From Ruminococcus_G sp964621905 (lineage in GTDB: Bacteria > Bacillota > Clostridia > Lachnospirales > Lachnospiraceae): 64,000 nt of DNA. Below, piece after piece: positions 49,748-59,075 of the stretch. The stretch is taken from contig CAZUNG010000011.1 in assembly GCA_964621905.1 (NCBI GenBank), positions 24,900 through 88,899 of the forward strand. Reading direction: 5' to 3'. The notes under the pieces are model-generated. The model was not told where the DNA came from. It worked only from the letters and a program-made list of their open reading frames with translations, and ran no database searches. The position numbers and the translations under genes are program-made. How positions within the stretch are numbered: the first letter of the stretch is position 1; each line of letters begins with the position of its first letter.

Positions 49748-51499
49748 TTAAAAGGCCTCCAGTACATGTTCTTCCAGTATGGGGAACTGGCAGGGCCCGA
49801 TTTCCAGTACTTCGCGGTGAAAATCTACGGGCTGGATATCTTCATCGAGGGCAAAAACCTCCTCGCGGAGATCCATAAAGGAAAGGCAGCCGCCGTAATA
49901 GCGAATATAATTTGAGGGATCTTCTACGATGCATTGGAAGATTTCCCGAATAACGGAAGTATCTGAGATGCCGAAGCCCTGGAGATATTCGGTTGTGTCG
50001 GTCAGTGTCCAGCCGTAATAATGGATGCCGATATCAAGAAGCGAGTAAAGACAGAGATTCATGGAGCGGTCGAGCCACAGAAGACGCCCCAGCCCTGACT
50101 CCAGGCCGGCATAATTGTATGCGTAGGATTCTGTGTACGTGGCCCAGCCCTCGATGTAGCCGCCCATGTTCAGCAGGTGCCGGATAGGAGCATGGCTGCT
50201 CTGGGCGAAATAATGTGTCTGATAGAGATGACCGGGGAACCCCTCATGTGCCAGCGTTGTGTACAGCTCTACTCCTGTGAGACTGGAAGCCGGATTCAGA
50301 TAGATCATATTCGGGGTATGGGTGTCAATCGGGGGGGTCAGGTAAAATGCAGGGCTTAAGTATTCTTTCAGATCTTCATGTATGTATTTGATATCATAAG
50401 ATACGGAAGGAGGATCCGGAAAATCACGGGTAATCTCTTTTTGAAGATCCGTCAGCATCTGCTGTGGGGTCATATCTGTCATAACTGATTTGAAGACGGA
50501 TGTTGTGAGGGAGGGATTGCTTTCGAGCAGCGACTGAATTTCCCGGTAATCGGCGAGCAGCTGTCTGCCAAGACGTGTCTGAAGCTCTTCCACAGAACGG
50601 TAGATTCCGCAGTTGCTTTTCAGCAGGTATTCGTAATAGTCTTTTCCTCCGTCGAGGTAAAACAGCCCGTTATCATTCGTTCCGCTTCCTTTGAGCTGTG
50701 TCAGGCCGGCGATTAGTTTTTCGTAGGAGGGAAGTACATATTTCTGCACGATCTCTGAGTGCTTTGTCAGACAGGCGTTTTTTTCCTTGTCAGACAGGAA
50801 ACTGTTTTCCTCTATCTTCTGCTGAAAGACGGTATTTAGATAGTTGGAGTCTCCGGAAGAAATGAAGGAACTGCACTGGGCAATGATCCGGTCAGCGGTG
50901 GTATCACTCATGAAACAGCCATTCTGGGATTTTTTTTCTTCAAATCGAAGAATATCCTCAAAATATGATGGAATATCCATCAGAAGCTTTAAATAATCCG
51001 TGACGTCCTGCCGGGTCTGAAAATTATATTCAGCAAGGAGGAGGGGAAGCTGTGCCTGGATGCCGAGAGAAGGACTTAGCATCTCTGAGAGTATGTAATT
51101 GTCACCGAGGGACAATTCAGTCTCGAAATAAAGATCCAGGATATCGAAAGTCAGCTGGTTTTCTTTGGAAAGGCTGTCATAAGAAAATCCGGAGAGAATA
51201 TTCCGGTTATTTTCAATGGAGGTATAATACTCGCCGGCATCCTCGATGGCGGCTGCGCCAAGTGTAACGGTGTAGTCATTGATGCCGTATTCTTTAGGAT
51301 CTGCAAGTGTATAATGAAGGTTCAGGGTGTTCTGGGATACCTGGTCTTCAAAGAGGCCGTTTGTGTATGTTTCAAATTTTCGGTTGGCAGGTGAGGATGC
51401 GCCGCGCCAGATGCCCAGCGCCAGGCCGAGGACAAAGACGATAGCCAGAAACAGTATGGCGGCGCCTTTCTTCGGCTTTTTAATTTTTAAATGAAACAT
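49748..51499 (-). CDS. DUF885 family (M32-like) membrane-anchored peptidase
   Basis: A 583-residue protein with an N-terminal membrane segment (GAAILFLAIVFVLGLALGI) and a DUF885 domain that contains a zinc-peptidase motif, AHEGFPGHLYQ, near residue ~430, followed by GYIEGWATYTESY. This family resembles M32 carboxypeptidases; activity is expected but the substrate is unknown. The ATG at 51499 (MFHLKIKKPK) is chosen because AAAGGA lies 5 bases upstream; the frame runs further up without a good site. It faces outward or is secreted at the membrane. Confidence 0.87.
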   Translation of the reverse strand: MFHLKIKKPKKGAAILFLAIVFVLGLALGIWRGASSPANRKFETYTNGLFEDQVSQNTLNLHYTLADPKEYGINDYTVTLGAAAIEDAGEYYTSIENNRNILSGFSYDSLSKENQLTFDILDLYFETELSLGDNYILSEMLSPSLGIQAQLPLLLAEYNFQTRQDVTDYLKLLMDIPSYFEDILRFEEKKSQNGCFMSDTTADRIIAQCSSFISSGDSNYLNTVFQQKIEENSFLSDKEKNACLTKHSEIVQKYVLPSYEKLIAGLTQLKGSGTNDNGLFYLDGGKDYYEYLLKSNCGIYRSVEELQTRLGRQLLADYREIQSLLESNPSLTTSVFKSVMTDMTPQQMLTDLQKEITRDFPDPPSVSYDIKYIHEDLKEYLSPAFYLTPPIDTHTPNMIYLNPASSLTGVELYTTLAHEGFPGHLYQTHYFAQSSHAPIRHLLNMGGYIEGWATYTESYAYNYAGLESGLGRLLWLDRSMNLCLYSLLDIGIHYYGWTLTDTTEYLQGFGISDTSVIREIFQCIVEDPSNYIRYYGGCLSFMDLREEVFALDEDIQPVDFHREVLEIGPCQFPILEEHVLEAF

Positions 51500-51579
51500 G
51501 GGATTCCTTTCGGGACCGGATAAATGGTCCGCATACGTCCGTTGGTAACAGTTTATGACGGAGAACAGCAACAAATTCA

Positions 51580-51608
51580 TTGGAAAATGCCAGTCTTTGT
51601 GATACAAT
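51580..51608 (+). promoter_or_regulatory. Promoter of lipoprotein-trxB operon
   Basis: TTGGAA (51580-51585), 17-base spacer, TACAAT (51603-51608), 26 bases before the lipoprotein ATG. Confidence 0.65.
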
Positions 51609-51633
51609 TTGCATAGTGAATAGGAGGACGAAT

Positions 51634-52869
51634 ATGAAAAGAGCCGTACTTTTTTGTCTGTTGATCGCAGTGTTTACCTTGAACGGCTGCACAAAACAGG
51701 AAGAAAAGAGTGTTCCTCTGGCGTCTCAGGAAGAGACTGTGCAGGAGGAAGAAAAGGTAACTATTGAATCAGAACTGCAGAGTTTTGAGTTTTCGATCAA
51801 AGGTGTTAATTATCAGCTCCCCGTAACGTTTCAGGAGCTGACAGAAAACGGATGGGAATATAAAGGGAAGGATACGGAAGAGATTTCCGGGGAATCCTAC
51901 CTGGAAGAACAGACTTTCCAGATGGAAGGTGTATCGCTTGGCGCTGACATCACGAATTTTTCCGTCGATTCAAAACCGATTAGTGAATGCTATGTGGGCA
52001 AGGTGACTTTGAAGGCTCAGGATGAGGGGGAGACGATCACACTGCCGGGAAATATCGTCATGCAGGAGGCGACGGTCATTCAGGTGACAGACGCCTACGG
52101 GGCGCCCAGAGACCGGTATGAAGATGAGAAGTCCATTACACTGACATATGAATACGGGGTATACCGAAAAGCCGTTCTCACATTTGATGCAAAGACAGAG
52201 ATTCTGCATACGGCAGAACTGTGTAATCAGACGAATCCGGAGGACGAAGCATTATATAAAACCGTTAAAACGGGTGAGACAGAAGAGGTGAAAAATTACC
52301 AGGAACCGCTGATGGTGACCAGCAATCTGATGGATTTTACGGTAGAGTACGGAGGAAGCTATTATCAACTCCCGGCACCGGTACAGGCGTTCACTGACAA
52401 TGGATGGAAAATCGATGAAGAACGGTCCGATGAAGTGGTGAAAAGCGGGGAATACGGTTATGTAACGCTTGTGAAGGATGCTCAGAATCTTTATGTGGTA
52501 GTCTATAATTATGGAAGCGATGTCACAGTCATCAAGAACTGCTTTGCAACATCGGTTTATGGAGATCTGACGGTGACAAAGGTTCCCATCCGGGTAGCCC
52601 ATGATATTACGCTGGGAATGAAAGAAAGTGCGTTTTTGGCAGCCGTCGAAGGACAGAACTATGAGAAGACGGATGATGACGCGTCGAATACGAGCACTTA
52701 CTTTTTCTATCTGGATGAGGAAAAACTGGATTATACCTCGGTTACCGTTGACAGCGCACTTTCGATGGTAAGCGGTATTAAAGTGGTGCATTACCAGGAA
52801 GGCGAAAAAAATCAAATGCAGATTATACAGGCAATGGAAGATGTCGAAGCGCTACAGAAAGGGATATGA
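51634..52869 (+). CDS. Lipoprotein with two repeated domains
   Basis: A 411-residue lipoprotein: signal peptide with lipobox LNGC, lipidated Cys at 19, then an acidic linker. The mature protein contains two related units. Unit one begins LQSFEFSIKGVNYQLPVTFQ, then NGWEY; unit two begins LMDFTVEYGGSYYQLPAPVQ, then NGWKI. Both then run into a YGD/GVSLG-type beta-rich part. The function is not known and no family name is certain. AGGAGG lies before the ATG at 51634. The stop overlaps trxB (ATGA), so the two are translated together. Confidence 0.82.
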   Translation: MKRAVLFCLLIAVFTLNGCTKQEEKSVPLASQEETVQEEEKVTIESELQSFEFSIKGVNYQLPVTFQELTENGWEYKGKDTEEISGESYLEEQTFQMEGVSLGADITNFSVDSKPISECYVGKVTLKAQDEGETITLPGNIVMQEATVIQVTDAYGAPRDRYEDEKSITLTYEYGVYRKAVLTFDAKTEILHTAELCNQTNPEDEALYKTVKTGETEEVKNYQEPLMVTSNLMDFTVEYGGSYYQLPAPVQAFTDNGWKIDEERSDEVVKSGEYGYVTLVKDAQNLYVVVYNYGSDVTVIKNCFATSVYGDLTVTKVPIRVAHDITLGMKESAFLAAVEGQNYEKTDDDASNTSTYFFYLDEEKLDYTSVTVDSALSMVSGIKVVHYQEGEKNQMQIIQAMEDVEALQKGI

Positions 52870-53792
52870 AGATGAATCAGGTGTATGATGTAATTGTAAT
52901 TGGATGTGGACCTGCTGGTCTTAGTGCAGCTATTTACGGACAGAGAGCAGGTCTGTCCATGATTGTCATTGAGGCTTCGTATGTGAGCGGCGGGCAGGTG
53001 CAGAACACCTATGAGGTTGATAATTACCCCGGACTTCCGGGTGTCAGCGGCATGGAGCTTGCCGAAAAATTCAGGGTACATGCCGAGCAGATGGGGACAG
53101 AATTTGTAAGGGCAAAGGTGACGGAGATCACAGAGGATGAGGGCATTAAGATTGTCCATACGAAAGATAAAAATTATAAGACAAAGGCGGTTATTCTGGC
53201 ACCCGGCGCCACTCACCGCATGCTCGGGGTGCCGGGTGAGGCAAAGCTTGCAGGGATGGGTGTCTCTTACTGTGCAACTTGCGACGGTGCATTTTTCCGG
53301 GATAAAACTGTTGCAGTTATAGGCGGCGGAGATGTCGCAGTTGAGGATGCCATTTTCCTGGCACGCAGCTGCAAAAAAGTCTATGTTGTGCATCGCCGTG
53401 ACCAGCTCCGGGCTGCCGGAATTTTGCAGAAGCGTCTGATGGAACTGGAAAATGTGGTGATGAAATGGGACAGCGTTGTGGATGAGATTCTCGGTGAAGA
53501 TCAGGTTGAGGCTGTAAAGCTGCATAATGTAAAGACAGACCGCGCAGAGGTATGCGAGGTTGACGGTGTTTTCGTTGCAGTGGGGATCCAGCCGAATTCG
53601 GAATCATTCCGGGATCTGGTGGAAGTGGATCAGTCAGGTTACATTATGGCAGGGGAAGATACGAAGACCTCGCACGCAGGGATTTTTGCAGCCGGTGATG
53701 TCAGAACTAAGATGCTCCGCCAGATTATCACAGCGACAGCGGATGGGGCGAACGCCATTACGGCTGTGCAGGAGTATTTGATGAAACTTTAG
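52866..53792 (+). CDS. trxB: Thioredoxin reductase
   Basis: A 308-residue flavoprotein: FAD site GCGPAGLSAAIYG near the start, redox pair C136-A-T-C139 (YCATCDGAFF), NADPH site GGGDVAVEDA, and a late GIFAAGDVR. It reduces thioredoxin; a thioredoxin gene lies at 63507 in the same window but far away. The start is ATG at 52866 (overlapping the upstream stop), with 52872 as a close alternative. A terminator follows. Confidence 0.96.
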   Translation: MKMNQVYDVIVIGCGPAGLSAAIYGQRAGLSMIVIEASYVSGGQVQNTYEVDNYPGLPGVSGMELAEKFRVHAEQMGTEFVRAKVTEITEDEGIKIVHTKDKNYKTKAVILAPGATHRMLGVPGEAKLAGMGVSYCATCDGAFFRDKTVAVIGGGDVAVEDAIFLARSCKKVYVVHRRDQLRAAGILQKRLMELENVVMKWDSVVDEILGEDQVEAVKLHNVKTDRAEVCEVDGVFVAVGIQPNSESFRDLVEVDQSGYIMAGEDTKTSHAGIFAAGDVRTKMLRQIITATADGANAITAVQEYLMKL

Positions 53793-53810
53793 AAACAAGA
53801 ATACAATATA

Positions 53811-53856
53811 AAAAATACGGTTCCCGTAAAGTATGAGCTGCGGGAACCGTATTTTT
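53811..53856. terminator. Bidirectional terminator between trxB and ATPase operon
   Basis: Perfect 16-bp stem (53811-53826 with 53841-53856), A-rich on the left and T-rich on the right, between convergent transcripts. Confidence 0.9.
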
Positions 53857-54472
53857 ATTTGGAATGCATTTTTTTAATGACTTTAAGCCTTGTGAACTCT
53901 TCACGTTCCTTCTCTTCAAGAGCATTGGAAATATCTTTTGTCAGCTGTTGATAATGCGGAATCGTGATATTTTTCAGAGCATTGGCGCGTTTCTGTGTTT
54001 TCTTAATATTGGCAGCCAGCCGATAGGCGGAATTTTCCACCATTGACAGCTGAATCGTCAGCTCTTTCACCCGCTCAAATGCCTGCCGGGCTTTATCAAG
54101 AGATTCCCTTGTACTGTAGTAAGCATATGTCGGCAGTGCAGCAAGGGGAGCTGCTTCCACAAGGGGTATTTCTGTACCCATAATGCTTCGTGTTTTGATG
54201 CGGATGGATTGTTCGACCGGAATCGAATAAGAAATCGTCTGTACGTGATTGATGCCGATTTCCATGTTGGCCGTCTGCAGGGCAGCATAAGCCGTACGGA
54301 AGGTGATATCAATCTGGGACTGAATGTCTTTTGCCTGATCAATCAGTTCCATCAGTTCGCGGATCAGAATGTTCCGCTTTTTGTCCATCAGGTCAAAACC
54401 CTGATTAGCAAGTGCCAGAGAGTTTTTTGCCAGAATCAGATTTCCCTTGGTGGGGAAGGTATTTGGATCCAT
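53855..54472 (-). CDS. ntpD: V/A-type ATPase subunit D (central stalk)
   Basis: A 205-residue coiled-coil protein: PTKGNLILAKNSLALANQGFDLMDKKRNI at the N terminus is the family start, and the C terminus returns as a long helix (YRLAANIKKTQKRANALKNI). It is the rotating shaft inside the A3B3 head. The ATG at 54472 is chosen because AGGTGA lies 6 bases upstream; the TTG at 54478 is less likely. It is the last gene of the operon. Confidence 0.94.
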   Translation of the reverse strand: MDPNTFPTKGNLILAKNSLALANQGFDLMDKKRNILIRELMELIDQAKDIQSQIDITFRTAYAALQTANMEIGINHVQTISYSIPVEQSIRIKTRSIMGTEIPLVEAAPLAALPTYAYYSTRESLDKARQAFERVKELTIQLSMVENSAYRLAANIKKTQKRANALKNITIPHYQQLTKDISNALEEKEREEFTRLKVIKKMHSK

Positions 54473-54484
54473 GAACAATCACCT

Positions 54485-55912
54485 CTATTCTGTCATCTGT
54501 TTGGCTTCAGCCTTTGCCTTTGCTGCCAGGTCCACTTCTGTCGGATGATAATACCGGTCCAGAATCTTGGTATCGATGCGGTCAAGTTCCTCGCGGGGAA
54601 GAATACCCAGCAGCCACCAGCCTTTATCCAGTGTCTGTTCGATTGTACGGTTTTCAAAAGGACCCTGGCCGACAAACTGTTCCTCAAATTCTCTGCCGAA
54701 GATCAGATATTTTTTATCAATCGGCGAGAGCTCATCCTCTCCGATCACGGATGCGAGGGCACGAGCATCCCCCACCTTCGCATAGCAGGAGAACAGCTGG
54801 TTGGCGACGTCCTGATGGTCGCCGCGTGTATAACCTTCACCGATGCCGTCTTTCATCAAACGTGAGAGCGACGGCAGCACGTTGATCGGCGGATAAACCG
54901 ACTGGCCGTGCAGCTGGCGGTCCAGAACAATCTGGCCTTCTGTGATATAGCCGGTAAGGTCAGGAATCGGATGTGTAATATCATCGTTCGGCATGGTGAG
55001 AATCGGAATCTGTGTGACAGAACCTGTCCCGCCCCGCACAATACCGGCACGTTCATACAGGGTAGCCAGTTCACTGTACAAGTATCCCGGATAACCCTTA
55101 CGGGAAGGAATCTCACCTTTTGAGGAGGATACCTCACGCATGGCTTCACAGAAAGAAGTGATATCCGTCATGATGACAAGAATATGCATTCCCTGTTCAA
55201 ATGCCAGGTATTCCGCCGCTGTAAGTGCTACCTTTGGTGTGATCAGACGCTCTACAACCGGGTCATTTGCAAGGTTGAGGAACATGACAACGTGGTCAGA
55301 TACTCCGCTTTCCTCAAACGTCCTGCGGAAAAATTCGGCGACATCATATTTGACGCCCATGGCGGCGAATACGATGGCAAATTTTTCATCAGAGTTGTCA
55401 CCCAGAGATGCCTGCTGTACGATCTGGGCCGCAAGCTGATCATGGGGCAGACCATTCCCGGAAAAAATGGGAAGTTTCTGACCGCGGATCAAAGTGGTAA
55501 GTCCGTCGATTGCAGATATTCCGGTGCGGATATAATTTCGCGGATATTCCCGGGTTACCGGGTTTAACGGAAGTCCGTTAATATTCCGTTTTGTGTCGGA
55601 AACGATAGGGCCAAGTCCATCGATTGGTTTCCCGATGCCGTCAAAGGTACGCCCCAGGATTTCCGGAGACAGTGAAATTTCCATTGGATGTCCCGTGAGG
55701 CGGGTATGTGTATTGACGAGGGACATGTTTTCTGTACCCTCAAAGACCTGGATGACGGCTTTATCTTCGTAAATCTCTACGATACGTCCCAGTTTCTTTT
55801 CTGTACCGTCTATGATAAACTCTACGATTTCCTCATAGGCAGCGTTCTTGACGCCTTCCAATACTACCAGAGGGCCATTGATCTCATTCAGACCTAAATA
55901 TTCAATTGCCAT
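54485..55912 (-). CDS. ntpB: V/A-type ATPase subunit B
   Basis: A 475-residue non-catalytic head subunit: LGRTFDGIGKPIDGLGPI, AIDGLTTLIRGQKLPIFSGNG, then SLSRLMKDGIGEG. The P-loop is degenerate (SGNGLPHDQL), as expected for B. It pairs with subunit A in the hexameric head. It lies between ntpA and ntpD with 12-14 base spacings. Confidence 0.96.
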   Translation of the reverse strand: MAIEYLGLNEINGPLVVLEGVKNAAYEEIVEFIIDGTEKKLGRIVEIYEDKAVIQVFEGTENMSLVNTHTRLTGHPMEISLSPEILGRTFDGIGKPIDGLGPIVSDTKRNINGLPLNPVTREYPRNYIRTGISAIDGLTTLIRGQKLPIFSGNGLPHDQLAAQIVQQASLGDNSDEKFAIVFAAMGVKYDVAEFFRRTFEESGVSDHVVMFLNLANDPVVERLITPKVALTAAEYLAFEQGMHILVIMTDITSFCEAMREVSSSKGEIPSRKGYPGYLYSELATLYERAGIVRGGTGSVTQIPILTMPNDDITHPIPDLTGYITEGQIVLDRQLHGQSVYPPINVLPSLSRLMKDGIGEGYTRGDHQDVANQLFSCYAKVGDARALASVIGEDELSPIDKKYLIFGREFEEQFVGQGPFENRTIEQTLDKGWWLLGILPREELDRIDTKILDRYYHPTEVDLAAKAKAEAKQMTE

Positions 55913-55926
55913 GAGTGGTACCCTCC

Positions 55927-57693
55927 TTATCCATTCTTTTCTAAAACGCGGTCATAGAACGCATCGATATCTTTCATGTACTGGTCAAAAAGTTCCGGTT
56001 TGTCATTTGGCACATCGTATTTGACAGCAATGACATGTTCAAAAATATTTTCCTCTTTCAGCACCAAGATTGGCATACCCAGAGTTATGAGGGCTTTTGA
56101 TTTTTTATACAGATACAGAATGACTTCCATCATCTGATACTGTTTTGAGAGCGGAACACAGGTGTCTTCCTTGTGAAAAGCGTTCTGCTGCAGAAAGCCA
56201 AGACGGATAACACGTGAGATCTCAAGGACCAGCTTCTGATCGTCGGGAAGTACATCGCTTCCGATCAGCTTTACGATCTCCATCAGTGAGCTCTCCTGAT
56301 TCAAAAGAGCCATCATCTGGTTGCGCAGGTCTGTGAAATTTTTATTGACATTGTCTTTATACCAAGGTGCAAGGTCAGTCAGATATTCACTGTAACTTGT
56401 CAGCCAGTGGATAGCCGGGAAATGTCGTGCATACGCCAGAGATTTGTCAAGCCCCCAGAAGCAGCGGACAAAACGTTTGGTGTTCATGGTAACAGGCTCG
56501 GAAAAATCACCGCCCTGAGGAGAAACAGCCCCGATGATTGTTACAGATCCTTCCGTTCCGTTCAGATTCTGCATCATACCTGCACGCTCGTAAAATGCGG
56601 ACAGACGGGATGCCAGGTAAGCAGGGAAACCTTCTTCGGCCGGCATCTCCTCCAGACGGCCGGAGAGTTCTCTGAGAGCTTCCGCCCAGCGGGAAGTTGA
56701 ATCTGCCATGATGGCCACATCATAACCCATGTCGCGGTAATATTCGGCCAGCGTAAGTCCGGTATAAATGGAAGCCTCCCTGGCAGCTACCGGCATGTTG
56801 GAGGTATTGGCGATCAGAGAGGTTCTGTCCATCAGAGGGTTTCCACTTTTCGGGTCGACAAGTTCCTGGAATTCCTCCAGCACCTGTGTCATCTCATTTC
56901 CACGTTCTCCGCAACCAATATAGATGATGATATCAGCGTCGGACCATTTGGCGATCTGATGCTGCGTCATGGTCTTTCCGGTTCCAAAGCCGCCCGGTAC
57001 TGCCGCGGTTCCGCCTTTTGCGATTGGGAACATGGTATCCAGAATACGCTGGCCTGTAATCAGCGGCCGGGAAGCAGGATAACGCTTTAACGTAGGTCTG
57101 GGGATCCGGATCGGCCATTTCTGGCACAGGGTAAGGTCCTTTGTTGTTCCGTCCGCCAGTTCCAGCACGGCTATTTTATCCTGGATGGTATAAGAGCCGT
57201 CCGGGACCACTTCTTTGATCGTACCGCTGAGTGAGGGCGGGATCATGGATTTGTGAAGGATAGATCTGGTCTCCTGTGTCTCGGCAAAGACCATGCCGCC
57301 GATCACTTCATCTCCGGGTTTCACCGTTACGTGGACATCCCACTTTTTCTCAGTATTGAGAGAATCAACGTTGACGCCCCTGCTGATGTATTTGCCGGAC
57401 CGGGCTGCAATCTCGCTCAAAGGGCGCTGAATGCCGTCGAATATATTGTTCAGTATTCCCGGGCCGAGTGTTACAGAGATTGCGTCCCCGGTTGCAGTAA
57501 CTTCGGCACCCGGTTTCAGCCCTGTCGTCTCCTCAAACACCTGAACGGTGGTGGTGTCCCTGGTCAGGGCGATAACTTCTCCGACAAGATGATCATCGCC
57601 GACGTGCACCATTTCAGACATTTTAAAGCCGGTGTTTCCTTTCAGGTAGACAACAGGACCATTTATTCCGTATATGATTCCTGTGTTGTTCAT
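55927..57693 (-). CDS. ntpA: V/A-type ATPase catalytic subunit A
   Basis: A 588-residue catalytic subunit: P-loop GGFGTGKTMTQHQIAKW, then GERGNEMTQVLEEF and a MADSTSRWAEALRE stretch. The A-type bulge domain (~residues 110-190) is present. It hydrolyses or makes ATP at the head. The first Gly-Pro of the usual GPFGSGKT is replaced by Gly-Gly, which is common in this group. Preceded by ntpE (3-base gap). Confidence 0.97.
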   Translation of the reverse strand: MNNTGIIYGINGPVVYLKGNTGFKMSEMVHVGDDHLVGEVIALTRDTTTVQVFEETTGLKPGAEVTATGDAISVTLGPGILNNIFDGIQRPLSEIAARSGKYISRGVNVDSLNTEKKWDVHVTVKPGDEVIGGMVFAETQETRSILHKSMIPPSLSGTIKEVVPDGSYTIQDKIAVLELADGTTKDLTLCQKWPIRIPRPTLKRYPASRPLITGQRILDTMFPIAKGGTAAVPGGFGTGKTMTQHQIAKWSDADIIIYIGCGERGNEMTQVLEEFQELVDPKSGNPLMDRTSLIANTSNMPVAAREASIYTGLTLAEYYRDMGYDVAIMADSTSRWAEALRELSGRLEEMPAEEGFPAYLASRLSAFYERAGMMQNLNGTEGSVTIIGAVSPQGGDFSEPVTMNTKRFVRCFWGLDKSLAYARHFPAIHWLTSYSEYLTDLAPWYKDNVNKNFTDLRNQMMALLNQESSLMEIVKLIGSDVLPDDQKLVLEISRVIRLGFLQQNAFHKEDTCVPLSKQYQMMEVILYLYKKSKALITLGMPILVLKEENIFEHVIAVKYDVPNDKPELFDQYMKDIDAFYDRVLEKNG

Positions 57694-57696
57694 GCG

Positions 57697-58287
57697 TTAT
57701 ACCTCCAGGGTGAATTTCTCTTTTTCGTCATTCATTAATGTAGTAAAAGAATTGTCAATCAGGATATTTTTAGAACGGATCACAGCACGCATTCCTCCGA
57801 GAAAACTTTCCTTGGAGACTGTAGGGGCAAATCCTGTAATATCGAGTGTCTCTATGATGGCATCTGCAAGATTTGCATCAGAAGGATCCAGATATACAGT
57901 CATCTCGTCTCCGGCTGCAAAATCCAGCGCTTCTTTTACCTGACGGCAGAGCATCTCCCTGTATGCAGGGGTTGTTTTGAATTCAAGCAGTCTCTGCTTT
58001 ACCTCCGCAAAAAGTCGTTCGCGGAGTTCTGAAGTCACGGCAGAAAGCTGACGCTTGATGAGAAGCTGTTCTTTTGAAATTTCCTTGTTGAAATCACGTT
58101 TCAGTTTATCAGATTCTGCCTTCAGTTCAGACTCCGCCTGACGGTTTTTCACTTCTTTATGTTCGATAAACATTTTATCCAAGGCAGCTTTGCGTGTGTC
58201 GATGAGCTTCTGCGCATCGGCCTGCGCCCCCTCGATGGAGAGATCGTAAAAATGCTGCAGCTTTTCCTCTGTAGTCAAATTAATCAC
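57697..58287 (-). CDS. ntpE: V/A-type ATPase subunit E (peripheral stalk)
   Basis: A 196-residue protein, largely helical with many Lys/Glu/Ala in its first 100 residues (IEGAQADAQKLIDTRKAAL onward) and a globular C-terminal part. This is the E subunit of the peripheral stalk, which pairs with the G/H-type protein encoded at 62074. Its start is 16 bases after the F-subunit stop. Confidence 0.88.
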   Translation of the reverse strand: MINLTTEEKLQHFYDLSIEGAQADAQKLIDTRKAALDKMFIEHKEVKNRQAESELKAESDKLKRDFNKEISKEQLLIKRQLSAVTSELRERLFAEVKQRLLEFKTTPAYREMLCRQVKEALDFAAGDEMTVYLDPSDANLADAIIETLDITGFAPTVSKESFLGGMRAVIRSKNILIDNSFTTLMNDEKEKFTLEV

Positions 58288-58303
58288 CTTCTTTACTGGA
58301 TGG

Positions 58304-58612
58304 TTATAGTTTTAAGCCGATGGATTCATTAATGTAAGAAGTAATGAAATCCGGTTTTCTTCCTGTACCGTGCCGGTCCGGAATCTCAATGAGCAGCGGG
58401 AGCTTATGAGAGAGCTTCACTTCATCGATAATTTCCGGAAATTCCCGGCCGAACTTTTCCGTCAGCAGGATGATCCCGATCTCTTTATCTGCGAGTGCAT
58501 TTTCCAGTGCGAGGCGCAGTTCTTCACGTTCATGCACCACCACACCTTCGACGCCTGCCAGTCGCATACCGGTCTGGGTATCAACATTGTCGCTGATCAA
58601 AAACATTTTCAT
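58304..58612 (-). CDS. ntpG: V/A-type ATPase subunit F
   Basis: A 102-residue protein with the CheY-like F-subunit pattern: MFLISDNVDTQTGMRLAGVEG, IGIILLTEKFGREFPEII, then PLLIEIPDRHG. It sits on the central stalk. The ATG overlaps the K-subunit stop (TAATG), giving tight coupling. The E. hirae name for this subunit is NtpG. Confidence 0.93.
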   Translation of the reverse strand: MKMFLISDNVDTQTGMRLAGVEGVVVHEREELRLALENALADKEIGIILLTEKFGREFPEIIDEVKLSHKLPLLIEIPDRHGTGRKPDFITSYINESIGLKL

Positions 58613-59043
58613 TAAAGCTTACCTAAGATCATAAAGGAGATGATCAGACCATAGAGTGCAACACCTTCTGCAAGACCTACGAAAATCAAGGACTTACCGA
58701 GGATACTGGAATCTTCACTGATCGCTCCAAGAGCAGCCGATGCAGCACTGGCTACTGCGATACCGCCGCCGATACAGGATAAGCCGGTTACAAGTGCTGC
58801 GGCAAGATATGCCATGCCAGTGCCAACCGACATGGAATCACCGGCAGCCGCCAGAACATTCACCTTGCCTGCGAGAGTGACGCCGGCAGCGACGATTGCG
58901 GTTCCGAAAAAGAAAAAGGCATTGACGCCGATGGCGGTCTTATAACGGCCTTTGTTTTTTTCTCCGATCAGGTATACACCGAATGGGATAATGATGCTTA
59001 ACACCAATGTAGCAGCTACGAGAATTTGTACTAATGTTGTCAT
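58612..59043 (-). CDS. ntpK: V/A-type ATPase subunit K (membrane rotor)
   Basis: A 143-residue very hydrophobic protein with four membrane helices, two hairpins. Only the last hairpin carries the ion-binding Glu (VGLAEGVALYGL); the first hairpin has none. So each subunit carries one ion site for four helices, the V-type pattern. Whether the ion is Na+ or H+ cannot be settled by eye. GGAGG is present before the ATG. Confidence 0.95.
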   Translation of the reverse strand: MTTLVQILVAATLVLSIIIPFGVYLIGEKNKGRYKTAIGVNAFFFFGTAIVAAGVTLAGKVNVLAAAGDSMSVGTGMAYLAAALVTGLSCIGGGIAVASAASAALGAISEDSSILGKSLIFVGLAEGVALYGLIISFMILGKL

Positions 59044-59075
59044 AATGGATGACCTCCTTTGATAGGTTCTTAATA

